This document shows positions 27,496 through 36,430 of a DNA stretch of 64,000 nucleotides, piece by piece. The number at the start of each line of letters is the position of its first letter. Within the stretch, counting starts at the first letter, position 1. The stretch comes from Leptospira selangorensis. GTDB taxonomy: Bacteria; Spirochaetota; Leptospiria; Leptospirales; Leptospiraceae. A program made the position numbers and the translations under genes. Below the pieces are notes generated by a model, which was not told the origin of the DNA, ran no database searches, and worked only from the letters and a program-made list of their open reading frames with translations. The stretch spans positions 237,815 to 301,814 of the forward strand of contig NZ_RQES01000001.1 of NCBI RefSeq assembly GCF_004769405.1, in the 5' to 3' direction.

Positions 27496-30400
27496 AAAAA
27501 ACCTTCTCCAATGGATGATAAAGTTTTAAGCAGAGGTAAAAGTCCTTTTCACTTATATAATTTTGAGAGTAGGGCAAGAGTCGTATGATCTCATCCAAAT
27601 AAATTTCAGGATCGTATTGAACTGATTCTTGTGCCCAGATTTTATATTCTTTCGAATATAAATCTAATTTTTCCGGATCGTTCAGATCAATTTCAGTTCT
27701 ATCGGGAAAATCTTCCCAGATCCCGGGAGAAACTAAAGAGATGGATCGGTTATAAAATTCCTGCACCAGATCAGAGAGGAATTTTTTACGATATATTTCT
27801 CCTCCTTCTCGGTTCATATTCAGTATGGTTGGTTTGTCTCCATATCCGAATATTGCAACCACCGACTTCGGAGTATTTTCAGAAGGGATCAGATCCAGTA
27901 AAGATTGGATCAGAAACGGTTCGATTAAGTTCTTAAACTTTTTCTTAGAATTCGGATATACCAAAACAAGAGTAAGAGTATCGTCGGCTTCCTTTTTCAG
28001 GAAAACATCTTCTTTCAAACCGGTTATTGTGGTTTTGAGTCCATTCAAAATTTGGAATGGAATGGTAGGTAAAGAGAGTAAATTACCTTTTTTAGGTGAT
28101 ACTCCGAAAGTAAAACCGGATAAAACTTCCGAATCTGAAAGTATTTCGGAAACTGCTTCCGAAATTTTTCCCACCTTTTCCGATTTAGTTAAAAATTCAG
28201 TATCCCCGAAAATTCCTCTTGGGATATTTCCTCTTTTTTCCCAAATCGAGAAAAGTCCTCCCAAAGAATTTTGTAGTTCTTTTTCGGTCTTTTTCATAGA
28301 ATAAGACCATAACTCTTTCATAAATTTGAAATTATCCGAGATCCTAAAAGGTTCTTCTGTTGCATTTTCGGATTCCGAAATTTCTTCCGAATATAATCCG
28401 AACCTTCTTTGCAAATGATAAGAAAGAGGGGACTTTGCAAATCGAACCAGATCATTCCAATCTATACTTTCCAGATCCGGAGTTTCTTTTTTTGCAGAAG
28501 GATTATTCTGAAAATTCCCGAGAACTATTTTACGATAATATTCTTTATCTTCTTCTTTTCCATAGAGAAGGGAAGAAGAAAGATCGAAACTTTTGCGGAA
28601 CTTCTCCGCGAGCTTTGCCGAAGCAGATTCTTTTTGGATAAAGTATTCTTTACTGTGTTTGTTTAAAGGGACCTTGATCCTAACGGAAGTTTCGGGAGCT
28701 AATATATTCTCCTTCAAGGCTTGCTCGAGTAAAAGTAAGGAAGAAGAGGGAGCAATACTTTCATCTTTCGTAATATCTTCCGCAACGAATGATAGGATCA
28801 GACTTTGTTTCGCCGAAAGAATTGTTTCATATAATAGGGATTGGTTTAAACCCCTTACATTTATATCTCCTTCTCTAGGAGCAAAATGCCTTAGATTGAA
28901 AGCAGAAGTATCGTCTGTTCCAGGGAATAAACCTTCTCCCAATCCTAAAATATATACATGTCGGAATGGGATGGGGCGCATCGGTTGCAAAGAAGATACC
29001 GTAATCCCTCCGGTCAAATATTGGCCTTTTCGGACCTGGATCTCTCCTCCGGTTTGTCTGAAAAATGCCTCTAAAAATTTGAGTCTATCCTTAAAACTTT
29101 TAGGATCCCAATCTACGGACTTCAATTCATATAATGAATCTATAATATTTTTCTCTAATTCGACTTCGATCGGATTGGAAGAAGGAGATGAAAATAATTC
29201 TCTGAGCAGATCGGATAATGAATCTATGATTTTTTCCCCAGAGGTTTTCTGATCTGAAATCAGGGAGGAAAATTCTCCTAATAAGGAAGATACTCGTTTC
29301 CAAATTCCTATCCAAGCAGATACGGAAGGACCTGATCCTGAATCAAAAGGAGAGACTGGAAGATCTTCCTCTTCTTCTGCAGATAATATATTCCCTGCGG
29401 CTAAACGCAAAAAACCTTTTCTGAAAGAAAATGCAAGCGGTCGATCTTCAGCCAAAGAATCGTCCTGGTACAATTCTAAGTCTTCAGAAAATTTTGCCCA
29501 TTCTTCTACCCATGAAGGTTCTAGTTCCCATTTAGATTGGAAACATGGGTTTCTAAGTAATTTAAAAATATCCGCTCTGGATCTTTCTTTGGAGAGTAGA
29601 GTAAATAAAGAAAGTATCCCACTAATATAGGCACTTGTGTCTGAGGCGAGAACATCTCTTATGCTATAGGGTAATGTTTTTATAGAACTGCTGGACTTTT
29701 CCTTTTCCGTAAGTTTTACTTGGATCCCGCCTTCAAATACGAACTCTAAGGCTGCTCTGTATTCTGAAAGATCAGAACAAAATATCCCAAAATCGGTTAA
29801 TTTGGTTTCTTTAGATTCTGATAAAATAGAAAGAATATGATGGAATATAGCTTCTACTTCTCGGACTTTTCCGGGTGCTTCTAAAATTTGTAAACTTTCA
29901 TCCGGAAGAAGTCTTGATGAAGCTTTGTATTCCGATCGTCCAAGATATTCTTTGAACTCTGATAAAACTGTTTTTGTTTGTTTTTCTTTTTTGGCAGAAT
30001 GTGAAAATTCCGCTCCAGAAATTTCCCAAGATTTTTTTAAGGAACGAAATGAGTTTGCCCAGTTTCTGCAGATCTGGTTTCTTTCCGTTCCAGTTACAGG
30101 TTCTCCATCCGGAACTCCGAATTGAAAAACTTCCAAATGAATTTCAGGAAGAAGGTTTTGAAAAATAGAGACATAGGTACTTGAAAGTTGAGACAATGCA
30201 AATAGATACACATTCTTTGGAGAATGTTTTTTGGCCTTGGACTCAAAGCCAAAATTTCGCATCGAATATTGGATTAAAGTTTCTTTAGAAGGATCAGAAT
30301 TCGTAAGATAAGAATAGAGTTCTTTCTGAAAGAAAAAAATTTCCGACTGGGTAGCGACTTCTTCCCAGATATCCTCTCCAGGTAATCTTAGAAGTGAATA

Positions 30401-30889
30401 TTTATCTCCTAACCAATTTCGGATCCAATCCTGTCTGTGAAGTTCATAGTCCTTGAAATATTTTGCCAAACGCCCGGAAAGATCTAAAAGCCTCACTGGG
30501 TCCGGAGTTTTTCTTCCGGAAGGCAAAAGATAATTTTTGAGGATGGGATACTTTTGGAGAAATTCCTGATCTCGGAGCAAGGTCTCGTAGATCTGGAATT
30601 TTCTGGATTCTCCTTGCAGGAATGGTCTGGATTTTGGATCGATTTCGGGAGAAAATTTTTCCAGAACTAACTCTTCTAAAAACTTTTCCAAGAATAAAAA
30701 TCGGATATTGAAGACTACACCGAATCTTTGGACCAGATCCAGGTTCAACCATGTCTCCATACTCTTGTTCGGGATGATTACCGTCGGAGAATATAATCCG
30801 TCCTGCCTCGAGATCTCTTCTCTCAAGGATCCAGATAAAGCTTCGGATAAATCCGCAAGATTGTCGGAACTATGTACTCGTATGCTCAT
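27482..30889 (-). CDS. recC: Exodeoxyribonuclease V subunit RecC
   Basis: 1135 residues, typical for RecC. The N-terminus (PTVIIPNKSMETWLNLDLVQRFGV) and the middle signature (GGITVSSLQPMRPIPFRHVYILGLGEGLFPG) are characteristic. RecC carries an inactive helicase fold that scans for the Chi sequence and splits the DNA strands. It is the first gene of the recCBD operon; the upstream region (30890-31388) has no gene. I see no stop or frameshift in any of the three subunits. Confidence 0.93.
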   Translation of the reverse strand: MSIRVHSSDNLADLSEALSGSLREEISRQDGLYSPTVIIPNKSMETWLNLDLVQRFGVVFNIRFLFLEKFLEELVLEKFSPEIDPKSRPFLQGESRKFQIYETLLRDQEFLQKYPILKNYLLPSGRKTPDPVRLLDLSGRLAKYFKDYELHRQDWIRNWLGDKYSLLRLPGEDIWEEVATQSEIFFFQKELYSYLTNSDPSKETLIQYSMRNFGFESKAKKHSPKNVYLFALSQLSSTYVSIFQNLLPEIHLEVFQFGVPDGEPVTGTERNQICRNWANSFRSLKKSWEISGAEFSHSAKKEKQTKTVLSEFKEYLGRSEYKASSRLLPDESLQILEAPGKVREVEAIFHHILSILSESKETKLTDFGIFCSDLSEYRAALEFVFEGGIQVKLTEKEKSSSSIKTLPYSIRDVLASDTSAYISGILSLFTLLSKERSRADIFKLLRNPCFQSKWELEPSWVEEWAKFSEDLELYQDDSLAEDRPLAFSFRKGFLRLAAGNILSAEEEEDLPVSPFDSGSGPSVSAWIGIWKRVSSLLGEFSSLISDQKTSGEKIIDSLSDLLRELFSSPSSNPIEVELEKNIIDSLYELKSVDWDPKSFKDRLKFLEAFFRQTGGEIQVRKGQYLTGGITVSSLQPMRPIPFRHVYILGLGEGLFPGTDDTSAFNLRHFAPREGDINVRGLNQSLLYETILSAKQSLILSFVAEDITKDESIAPSSSLLLLEQALKENILAPETSVRIKVPLNKHSKEYFIQKESASAKLAEKFRKSFDLSSSLLYGKEEDKEYYRKIVLGNFQNNPSAKKETPDLESIDWNDLVRFAKSPLSYHLQRRFGLYSEEISESENATEEPFRISDNFKFMKELWSYSMKKTEKELQNSLGGLFSIWEKRGNIPRGIFGDTEFLTKSEKVGKISEAVSEILSDSEVLSGFTFGVSPKKGNLLSLPTIPFQILNGLKTTITGLKEDVFLKKEADDTLTLVLVYPNSKKKFKNLIEPFLIQSLLDLIPSENTPKSVVAIFGYGDKPTILNMNREGGEIYRKKFLSDLVQEFYNRSISLVSPGIWEDFPDRTEIDLNDPEKLDLYSKEYKIWAQESVQYDPEIYLDEIIRLLPYSQNYISEKDFYLCLKLYHPLEKVFYAEK

Positions 30890-31388
30890 CTTCGATCGGT
30901 TCTACCAAAAATTCAGAAATTACGGACCGGTAAAACAAAGTTTTGGTCCGAGAGGGGAGCTCTTATAGGCTTATAAATCAGCAATCCAAAGGATTTTACC
31001 TAATGCGACATAATCCTGATTATCGGAAGTTGGGGAAGTGGGTGTGAATTTTAGGTTTTGCGCTAGTTCGCCTATGCACTATGGAATCGAAGGCTTTGTG
31101 CAATTACGCCCATGCCAGGCTTTGCGAACCTTCGGCCATGCAAAAAAGTTCGTCCTGAAGAAGACCTATAACTTTGTAGTCACTTCGACAAACCTTCTTC
31201 CCGATCGTGTTGTATACGCAGTCTTGTATACAACACAGAGAAGATCAATTTCGATTGTATACAATAGAGTGTGCAGTATACCAAAAAGGCTTCTGTGACA
31301 GAGTGTAGAAGTGCCTACATATAAAAGTTCGTATACTTAATTTCTTTTGTATACAGACTTTGAAAAGTGAGCCGAGATTTCGGACTTC
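30890..31388. other. Gene-poor region upstream of recC
   Basis: 500 bp without a credible gene; the frame at 31038-31298 has no protein-like composition. The stretch near 31050-31140 contains short GC-rich inverted pieces (AAGGCTTTGTGC / CAGGCTTTGCG, CTTCGGCCATGC). The stretch 31212-31354 carries the GTATAC cluster described separately. The recC promoter should lie in the right-hand part next to 30889, but I cannot place it securely. Confidence 0.4.
31212..31354. promoter_or_regulatory. Cluster of six GTATAC palindromes
   Basis: GTATAC occurs at 31212, 31226, 31257, 31276, 31331 and 31349. Two copies sit in longer perfect palindromes: TTGTATACAA (31224-31233) and ATTGTATACAAT (31254-31265). 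TTGTATACAA-like palindromes are typical operators of dimeric regulators such as the GntR family. The cluster is about 320-465 bp upstream of recC and just past the 3' end of the next minus-strand gene, so its target is unclear. Confidence 0.5.
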
Positions 31389-31784
31389 CTACTTGGAGTT
31401 AGAGAATAATGCGGACTTACATTTTTCTCCCAAAAGATTTTTGTTTTCTTGGAGACAACGGATAACGGCTGTTCCTCGGCTGGAGCAGTACTTCTCCTTA
31501 TCTTCTTTGCAGGCTTCCATTCTAAGTTTTGCTTTTTCCCTGACTTCCTGTAGCAATTCTCTGCAGTCTTCGGTAAGATTTTCCTCGTTCTTCTTCAAAC
31601 AAGAGAGAACATCTCCTTTGGGACTTTCCTTACAGTATTTTTCTTTGTCAGAGCGACATTGGTCTATATGTGAGTGATTCGGTCCTTCTTCATGAGAGCT
31701 AACGGAAAAATTGAATAAGTAAAAAAGGCACAAATAAGCCGTAACTACTCTAATTCTGCCTTTATTTGAAGTTCTGAATAACAT
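31389..31784 (-). CDS. Secreted Cys-rich repeat protein (GLG1/Cys_rich_FGFR-like)
   Basis: 131 residues with a signal peptide (about 12-30). The mature part has two repeats of the pattern CxxDxxxxCxxxxxxxGxxxxCLxxNxxxLxxxC (from about residue 43 and from about residue 90), the spacing of the Cys-rich repeat known from the eukaryotic Golgi protein GLG1 and found in various bacterial periplasmic proteins. Conserved cysteines probably form disulfides in the periplasm. Function is unknown. It stands alone between two gene-poor stretches. Confidence 0.65.
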   Translation of the reverse strand: MLFRTSNKGRIRVVTAYLCLFYLFNFSVSSHEEGPNHSHIDQCRSDKEKYCKESPKGDVLSCLKKNEENLTEDCRELLQEVREKAKLRMEACKEDKEKYCSSRGTAVIRCLQENKNLLGEKCKSALFSNSK

Positions 31785-32276
31785 GACGACTAACCTTGTT
31801 TGAGACCTTAGCCATTTTTGCTGGTTTCTTTTTTTTCTGAAAGATAGAATTATCTCTGAAACGAAAAACCAAAGTCTAATAAATGTTAGAAAGAAGAAGG
31901 AGGTAGACGTTACTATTCGTCGGAACTGAGACAGAAAAACGTAAATGTTTCAGACTTCGATTAATAATAATGAATCGTACACAAACTTTATATCATGTGA
32001 TATTTCTGTATGAGGACGAGGTCATGCTAACGGCTTCCTGTAGTCCTTCGAGGGACAAACTTTGGAAGAGCATTTGAGTCTCTAAGTTGCTTAGTATACT
32101 TTAAAGGAGGTTTTGCGAATCTCTTCTGCATAGCCAGACCAGACGAAGAAGCTTTTTGTTTTTTCCTACTGCAATTTGAAAAAGAGTTTCGGTATTGGTC
32201 CAGGTAAGGAACACTATCCACCGACTAAAAAATAAAATAACACCTGACGGTGCATTAGAAATCGCAAGGCAAGGAT
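31785..32276. other. Gene-poor region between Cys-rich protein and HTH-like gene
   Basis: About 490 bp with no reading frame I can defend; the 64-codon minus frame at 32027-32221 is basic, low in hydrophobic residues and has no ribosome site. No repeat or RNA gene was recognised. Promoters for the two flanking divergent genes must lie near its ends. Confidence 0.4.
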
Positions 32277-32789
32277 ATGGATTACGAAAAGGAAAAAAAG
32301 AAACTCCTCTCTGCGAAAACGCCAGAGCAGTACATTGAATTTTCCATCAAATCAAAACTAGAAGGACCTAAGAAATCCAGTATTACCACAGAATGGCTAA
32401 ATAAATCCGGTTATTCAATAGATGACATAAAATATGCAAGGAATAGGCATCCTTTTTGGAGAGAGAAAAGAAACAAAGGCTCTTACGAAAGAAACAGCCG
32501 TCGTCTAGAATACCATAACTATTATAAGACGGACGAGAAGATCGTTTGGGACGATGCCAAACTTTCCAAGTTTTACGACCTGAATCAGGAAGGAAATGCG
32601 GATCATGAGCTGGCTAGACTTTTCAAAACTTCTATTCCTGCTGTGAATCATATTCGCAGAAAGTTCCGTTTTTCCACCATTCTACTTGAGCTGGAAAAAA
32701 AGAAACCTAACAAGGCTGCAGTTATCAAACTAAGCGGTCATTCAGAGTCTGTTCTGAAACGTTTGATTAAGGAAAAAGGAAAAAGATAA
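32277..32789 (+). CDS. Hypothetical protein with HTH-like C-terminal half
   Basis: 170 residues, very rich in Lys, Arg and Glu. The ATG at 32277 is preceded by AAGGAT. The stretch DHELARLFKTSIPAVNHIRRKFR (about 110-132) has the spacing of a helix-turn-helix of the sigma-factor/Myb kind (helix, turn at KTS, recognition helix). Another short helical segment, SGHSESVLKRLIKEKG, ends the protein. I recognise no named family. DNA binding is inferred from this pattern and the basic charge. A hairpin follows the stop. Confidence 0.55.
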   Translation: MDYEKEKKKLLSAKTPEQYIEFSIKSKLEGPKKSSITTEWLNKSGYSIDDIKYARNRHPFWREKRNKGSYERNSRRLEYHNYYKTDEKIVWDDAKLSKFYDLNQEGNADHELARLFKTSIPAVNHIRRKFRFSTILLELEKKKPNKAAVIKLSGHSESVLKRLIKEKGKR

Positions 32790-32796
32790 ACTTCCT

Positions 32797-32823
32797 GCCC
32801 GTCGATCTTTCCGAAAGACGGGC
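32797..32823 (+). terminator. Hairpin after the HTH-like gene
   Basis: GCCCGTC and GACGGGC form a 7-bp perfect stem around a 13-base loop, eight bases after the stop codon. There is no good T-tract, so termination may be weak or Rho-assisted. Confidence 0.45.
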
Positions 32824-32970
32824 CTTGTCAATAAATTTCAACGACAAACTTCCTAAAAGTCCTATCTCAAAGACAGATCCCAGATCCATTTTATAAACTT
32901 TTACTATACCTCACATCTTAGTAAAAAGTTGCGCGTCATCTGCCAGAGAGAATCTTGGAGCTGATCGTCC

Positions 32971-34401
32971 ATGTATAAACAAATCAGCCGTTTTTCCATT
33001 CTACTTATTCTAAGTATTTTCGCTTCTTCCAACCTTTCAGCGGGACCTGTCCGTGAATTTTTAAGTTCAGACGGTAAATCCAAAACGAACCAAGAGGAAG
33101 AAGAAGGTCCAAAAACTTCCGCTCCTAAAAGAGAAATTCCTAGATCGGAAGAAACTTCTTCACCTTCTCCTAAAATAGAAGCAAAGGTTAAAAAAGAAAA
33201 AGAAGAATCTGTGGCTTCTGCGGAACCTTCTTCCCGTAAATCCAAACGTATAGAGCGCAGGAAAAAAGGAAAAACCAAGGTTTCTAAAAAGGAAAAGCAG
33301 GAGATTAAAGAGAAGGAAAAAGAGACTGCTTCTAAGAAGTACGAAAATTCTCTTCCTGGAGTTTCAGGACTTCCTCCTAAAACACAGTACGATACTAATA
33401 ATCAAAATGCGAATGCGGAATTAGGTCATGGAAAAGGGATCCCTGTTTTATGTTACCATCACTTGGTTGGGAACCAAGATCCGATGGGTGGGTATAATTT
33501 AGATCCTAGCCTTTTAGAAGAACAATTTAAGTATCTCAAGTCTTTAGGTTACCAGACTATTAGCCTGGACCAATTCTACCAATACCAGCAAGGTAAGGCC
33601 GGTTCTGATTTCCCTGCCCGCCCCGTTCTTTTAACATTTGATGATGGCTCCTTGACCCACAGAGATGTGCTTGTTCCTCTGCTCAAAAAATATGGAATGA
33701 GAGCTTCCGTTTTTATTTATCCGACTGTGATCTCCAATCCAAGATTTAAATTTTATCTAAGCTGGGCCCAATTGAAAGAAGCTTTGGACAGTGGAGTTTT
33801 AGATATAGGTTCTCATACGGTCTACCATCCTAAATTGCCTGCAATGTCTAGAGCAGAGATCAGGAGCCAACTCAAAGATTCTAAAGCAACTCTCGAGGCT
33901 AAAACCGGAAGAAAGATCCAAGACCTCGCTTATCCATTCGGGTTATTCGACGTACGAGTAATAGAAGAAGCAAAGGCTGCGGGTTATAGAATGGCATTCA
34001 CAGTAAACCCAGGGAAGAATGTTCCCGGAACGTATGCTTATACGGTCCATAGGTCCTTGGTGACTTGGGGGATGTCCCAATCCAGGTTCAATTCGATTCT
34101 AAGCGCTTCTCCACCTGCCAAGATTAAATTGGGAGTTCTGGATGGTTCTTGGGTCAAACCTGGAGATAGTTTTCCTGTTATAGTAGAAGGTCTAGACCCT
34201 AAGTCGGTGGCGATCAAGATTAGCGGAAAAGAAGGTATTCTTCAAAGAAAGTCGGATACAGAATATATCATTAGAATTCCTGAATTCAAAAAGACTACTT
34301 ATCCAGCAATGACTGTGATCGGCAAAACCACTTCCGGCAAGAGAAGTGAAACTCAATTTTTATTTGTAAATAGAAAAGAGTTTAAAAAAGATCCCGACTA
34401 A
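32971..34401 (+). CDS. Exported polysaccharide deacetylase (NodB-homology) protein
   Basis: 476 residues. A signal peptide (1-24) is followed by a very charged Lys/Glu/Ser-rich linker (about 30-125). The catalytic NodB domain has LLTFDDGSLTHRD (motif 1, about 218-230, metal-binding Asp), DIGSHTVYHP (motif 2, His-x-x-x-His, about 275-285) and YPFGLFD (motif 3). A C-terminal beta-domain of about 110 residues follows. Members remove acetyl groups from peptidoglycan or other N-acetylated glycans. The linker could span the peptidoglycan layer. It appears monocistronic. Confidence 0.85.
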   Translation: MYKQISRFSILLILSIFASSNLSAGPVREFLSSDGKSKTNQEEEEGPKTSAPKREIPRSEETSSPSPKIEAKVKKEKEESVASAEPSSRKSKRIERRKKGKTKVSKKEKQEIKEKEKETASKKYENSLPGVSGLPPKTQYDTNNQNANAELGHGKGIPVLCYHHLVGNQDPMGGYNLDPSLLEEQFKYLKSLGYQTISLDQFYQYQQGKAGSDFPARPVLLTFDDGSLTHRDVLVPLLKKYGMRASVFIYPTVISNPRFKFYLSWAQLKEALDSGVLDIGSHTVYHPKLPAMSRAEIRSQLKDSKATLEAKTGRKIQDLAYPFGLFDVRVIEEAKAAGYRMAFTVNPGKNVPGTYAYTVHRSLVTWGMSQSRFNSILSASPPAKIKLGVLDGSWVKPGDSFPVIVEGLDPKSVAIKISGKEGILQRKSDTEYIIRIPEFKKTTYPAMTVIGKTTSGKRSETQFLFVNRKEFKKDPD

Positions 34402-34532
34402 ATATTGCTTTCTGATAAATTTTTAGGTTTCCGGAAGTTCTAAAGTTATATTTTATCTAGAAGAACCGTCAAAATCGTATCGTTTCCGCGAAAGTTTTTT
34501 GACATCTCTAGGTAGGTAAGAATATTTTCGGT

Positions 34533-36329
34533 ATGCCAAAAGATTCCGAGACATTCGAAAAGATCGAAACATCCAAAACTCGGAATCGCCTTCCCCTTGT
34601 TTTATGGACGGCGTTGCTTTCCCTCGCCCTCCCCTATTCTTACTTTGCGGATCCTATCCCGGAACAGGGTCCTGTACTTCGTTTAGATTCTCATTCCGCA
34701 GGTAAAATCCCGCTTCGAGAAGAAATCTCCTATTTTAAGGACACAGAAGGAACCCTCACCTGGGAAGATATCTCGGCTACAGATTCCGAAGTTGAGTTCA
34801 AAAAGAACACGGATAGAATGCCCAACTTCGGTTATGATTCTTCTCCTTATTGGCTTAAATTCTCTGTAGAAACCGAAGAATCCCTTTCAGAAGAACGTTT
34901 CCTTACCTTAGAATACCCTCATATAGATTATGTGGATGTGTATTGGAAAGATTCCAAAGGGAGAGAAGGTGAATTTCATACCGGAGACATGCTCCCATTT
35001 AAGGAAAGACCTATCACGGAGAGATATTTTGTTTTTCCTTTAACCTTAGAAGATAAGGGAAAGATAGAAGTGTATATCAGAGTCAAGACGGAAGGGTCTC
35101 TTACCCTACCGCTTCATCTGGTTACCAAATCCAGCCTGGATCAGTCTTCACGGATCTCATTACTTATAGACGGTATCTATTTTGGCGCCTTGGGGGTAAT
35201 GGTATTCTATAACTTCTTCCTGTTCTTGGGCATTCGGGAAAAAACCTATATATATTATGTAATTCTAATCTTTGCAGTGACTTATTTCTTAGTCATGAGT
35301 TCCGGATACGGCTATTGGTTCCTATTCCCGAATTCTCCTAAATTTGTGAATTCTTCCTTTATCATGGCAACTTGTCTCGCAATGATATTTTTGGGTCTAT
35401 TCGCAGAAGAATATCTACAGACCAGGGATACCTATCCGGTCCTCCATATATTCATTCGAGGACTGACAATCATATGGGGACTCGTGGCCGTTCTCCCCGC
35501 ATTTGTACCCTTAAAATATTTAATGCCGCTTACATCGATCCTTCCCATTCCGGAAATATTGATACTGATGATCATCTCCTTAGTCCAAAGCGTTCGAAAG
35601 GATAGAAAGGCCAGGATCTTTTTAAGCGCGTGGATGTTTAGTTTGGTTGGGGTATTCATATTTTCACTGAATCGACTCGGTCTTTTTGATTCGGAAGAAA
35701 TTGCTTCCGGAATGCTGAAGATAGGTGTTTTGAGTAACGTTATTCTTCTTTCTTTGGGACTCGTAGATAGGATCAATACATTCCAAAAGGAAAAAGAGGA
35801 ATATAAGGAAAGAGCGGATAAACTATTTGAACTTTCTCTAATGGATCCTCTTACCGGAGTGGCAAACAGAAGATTTTTTGACCAAGAATTAGAAAGAGAA
35901 TGGAACCGTTCCGTTAGAACGGAAAGACCACTTTCTCTTTTAATGATAGATGTGGACTTCTTCAAAGCGTATAACGATACCTATGGTCATTTAAAAGGAG
36001 ACCAGGTACTTTTCCAAGTGGCCCAATCATTAAAAGAATGTTTAAATCGTTCTTCCGATATGATCGCTAGATATGGAGGAGAGGAATTTTCAGTTATTCT
36101 TCCTGATACCCCTGTCGAAGGCGCTATAGTAGTTGCCTTGAACATGTTACAGACGGTCGAAGATATGGGGATACCTCATTCGGAGAGCACCTTCACAAGA
36201 GTCACTGTTTCTATAGGCGTGTCTAGTAATACGGATCGTGATATCCATTCCTACCAAGAATTGCTTGGATTAGCGGATAAAAACCTATACGATTCCAAGG
36301 CATTCGGTCGAAATCATATACGTCATTGA
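34533..36329 (+). CDS. 7TMR-DISM sensor diguanylate cyclase
   Basis: 598 residues. After an N-terminal hydrophobic segment comes a 7TMR-DISMED2 periplasmic sensor domain (about 60-190), seven membrane helices (about 210-405), a short coiled coil (KEKEEYKERADKLFEL) and a GGDEF domain (about 435-595). The active site reads RYGGEEF (about 513-519). The inhibitory I-site RSSD lies exactly five residues before it, so c-di-GMP synthesis with product inhibition is expected. The ligand sensed is probably a carbohydrate or other small molecule. Confidence 0.9.
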   Translation: MPKDSETFEKIETSKTRNRLPLVLWTALLSLALPYSYFADPIPEQGPVLRLDSHSAGKIPLREEISYFKDTEGTLTWEDISATDSEVEFKKNTDRMPNFGYDSSPYWLKFSVETEESLSEERFLTLEYPHIDYVDVYWKDSKGREGEFHTGDMLPFKERPITERYFVFPLTLEDKGKIEVYIRVKTEGSLTLPLHLVTKSSLDQSSRISLLIDGIYFGALGVMVFYNFFLFLGIREKTYIYYVILIFAVTYFLVMSSGYGYWFLFPNSPKFVNSSFIMATCLAMIFLGLFAEEYLQTRDTYPVLHIFIRGLTIIWGLVAVLPAFVPLKYLMPLTSILPIPEILILMIISLVQSVRKDRKARIFLSAWMFSLVGVFIFSLNRLGLFDSEEIASGMLKIGVLSNVILLSLGLVDRINTFQKEKEEYKERADKLFELSLMDPLTGVANRRFFDQELEREWNRSVRTERPLSLLMIDVDFFKAYNDTYGHLKGDQVLFQVAQSLKECLNRSSDMIARYGGEEFSVILPDTPVEGAIVVALNMLQTVEDMGIPHSESTFTRVTVSIGVSSNTDRDIHSYQELLGLADKNLYDSKAFGRNHIRH

Positions 36330-36430
36330 CCCTTTCTGAAACAATCGTTCGAGAAAGACATTCGGGAAAATCATTAAAATTTAATTTTTCCTGGACCCTC
36401 GGCCTAGTCGGGATTAAAATCGGTCCCCGC

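Noticed and set aside
28593..29252. Long 219-codon plus-strand frame inside recC
   Set aside because: Antisense shadow of a clearly real gene; open antisense frames are a by-product of its codon pattern.
31038..31298. 86-codon plus-strand frame upstream of recC
   Set aside because: It runs through the GC-rich inverted pieces and the GTATAC cluster, has no ribosome site and no protein-like composition.
32027..32221. 64-codon minus-strand frame
   Set aside because: Composition is not protein-like (many Arg, Lys, Ser), there is no ribosome site and no neighbour relation.
36326..36430. TTG start of the acyl-CoA synthetase overlapping the upstream gene
   Set aside because: The added 35 residues are unlike family N-termini; the ATG at 36431 gives the expected start, although its ribosome site is weak.
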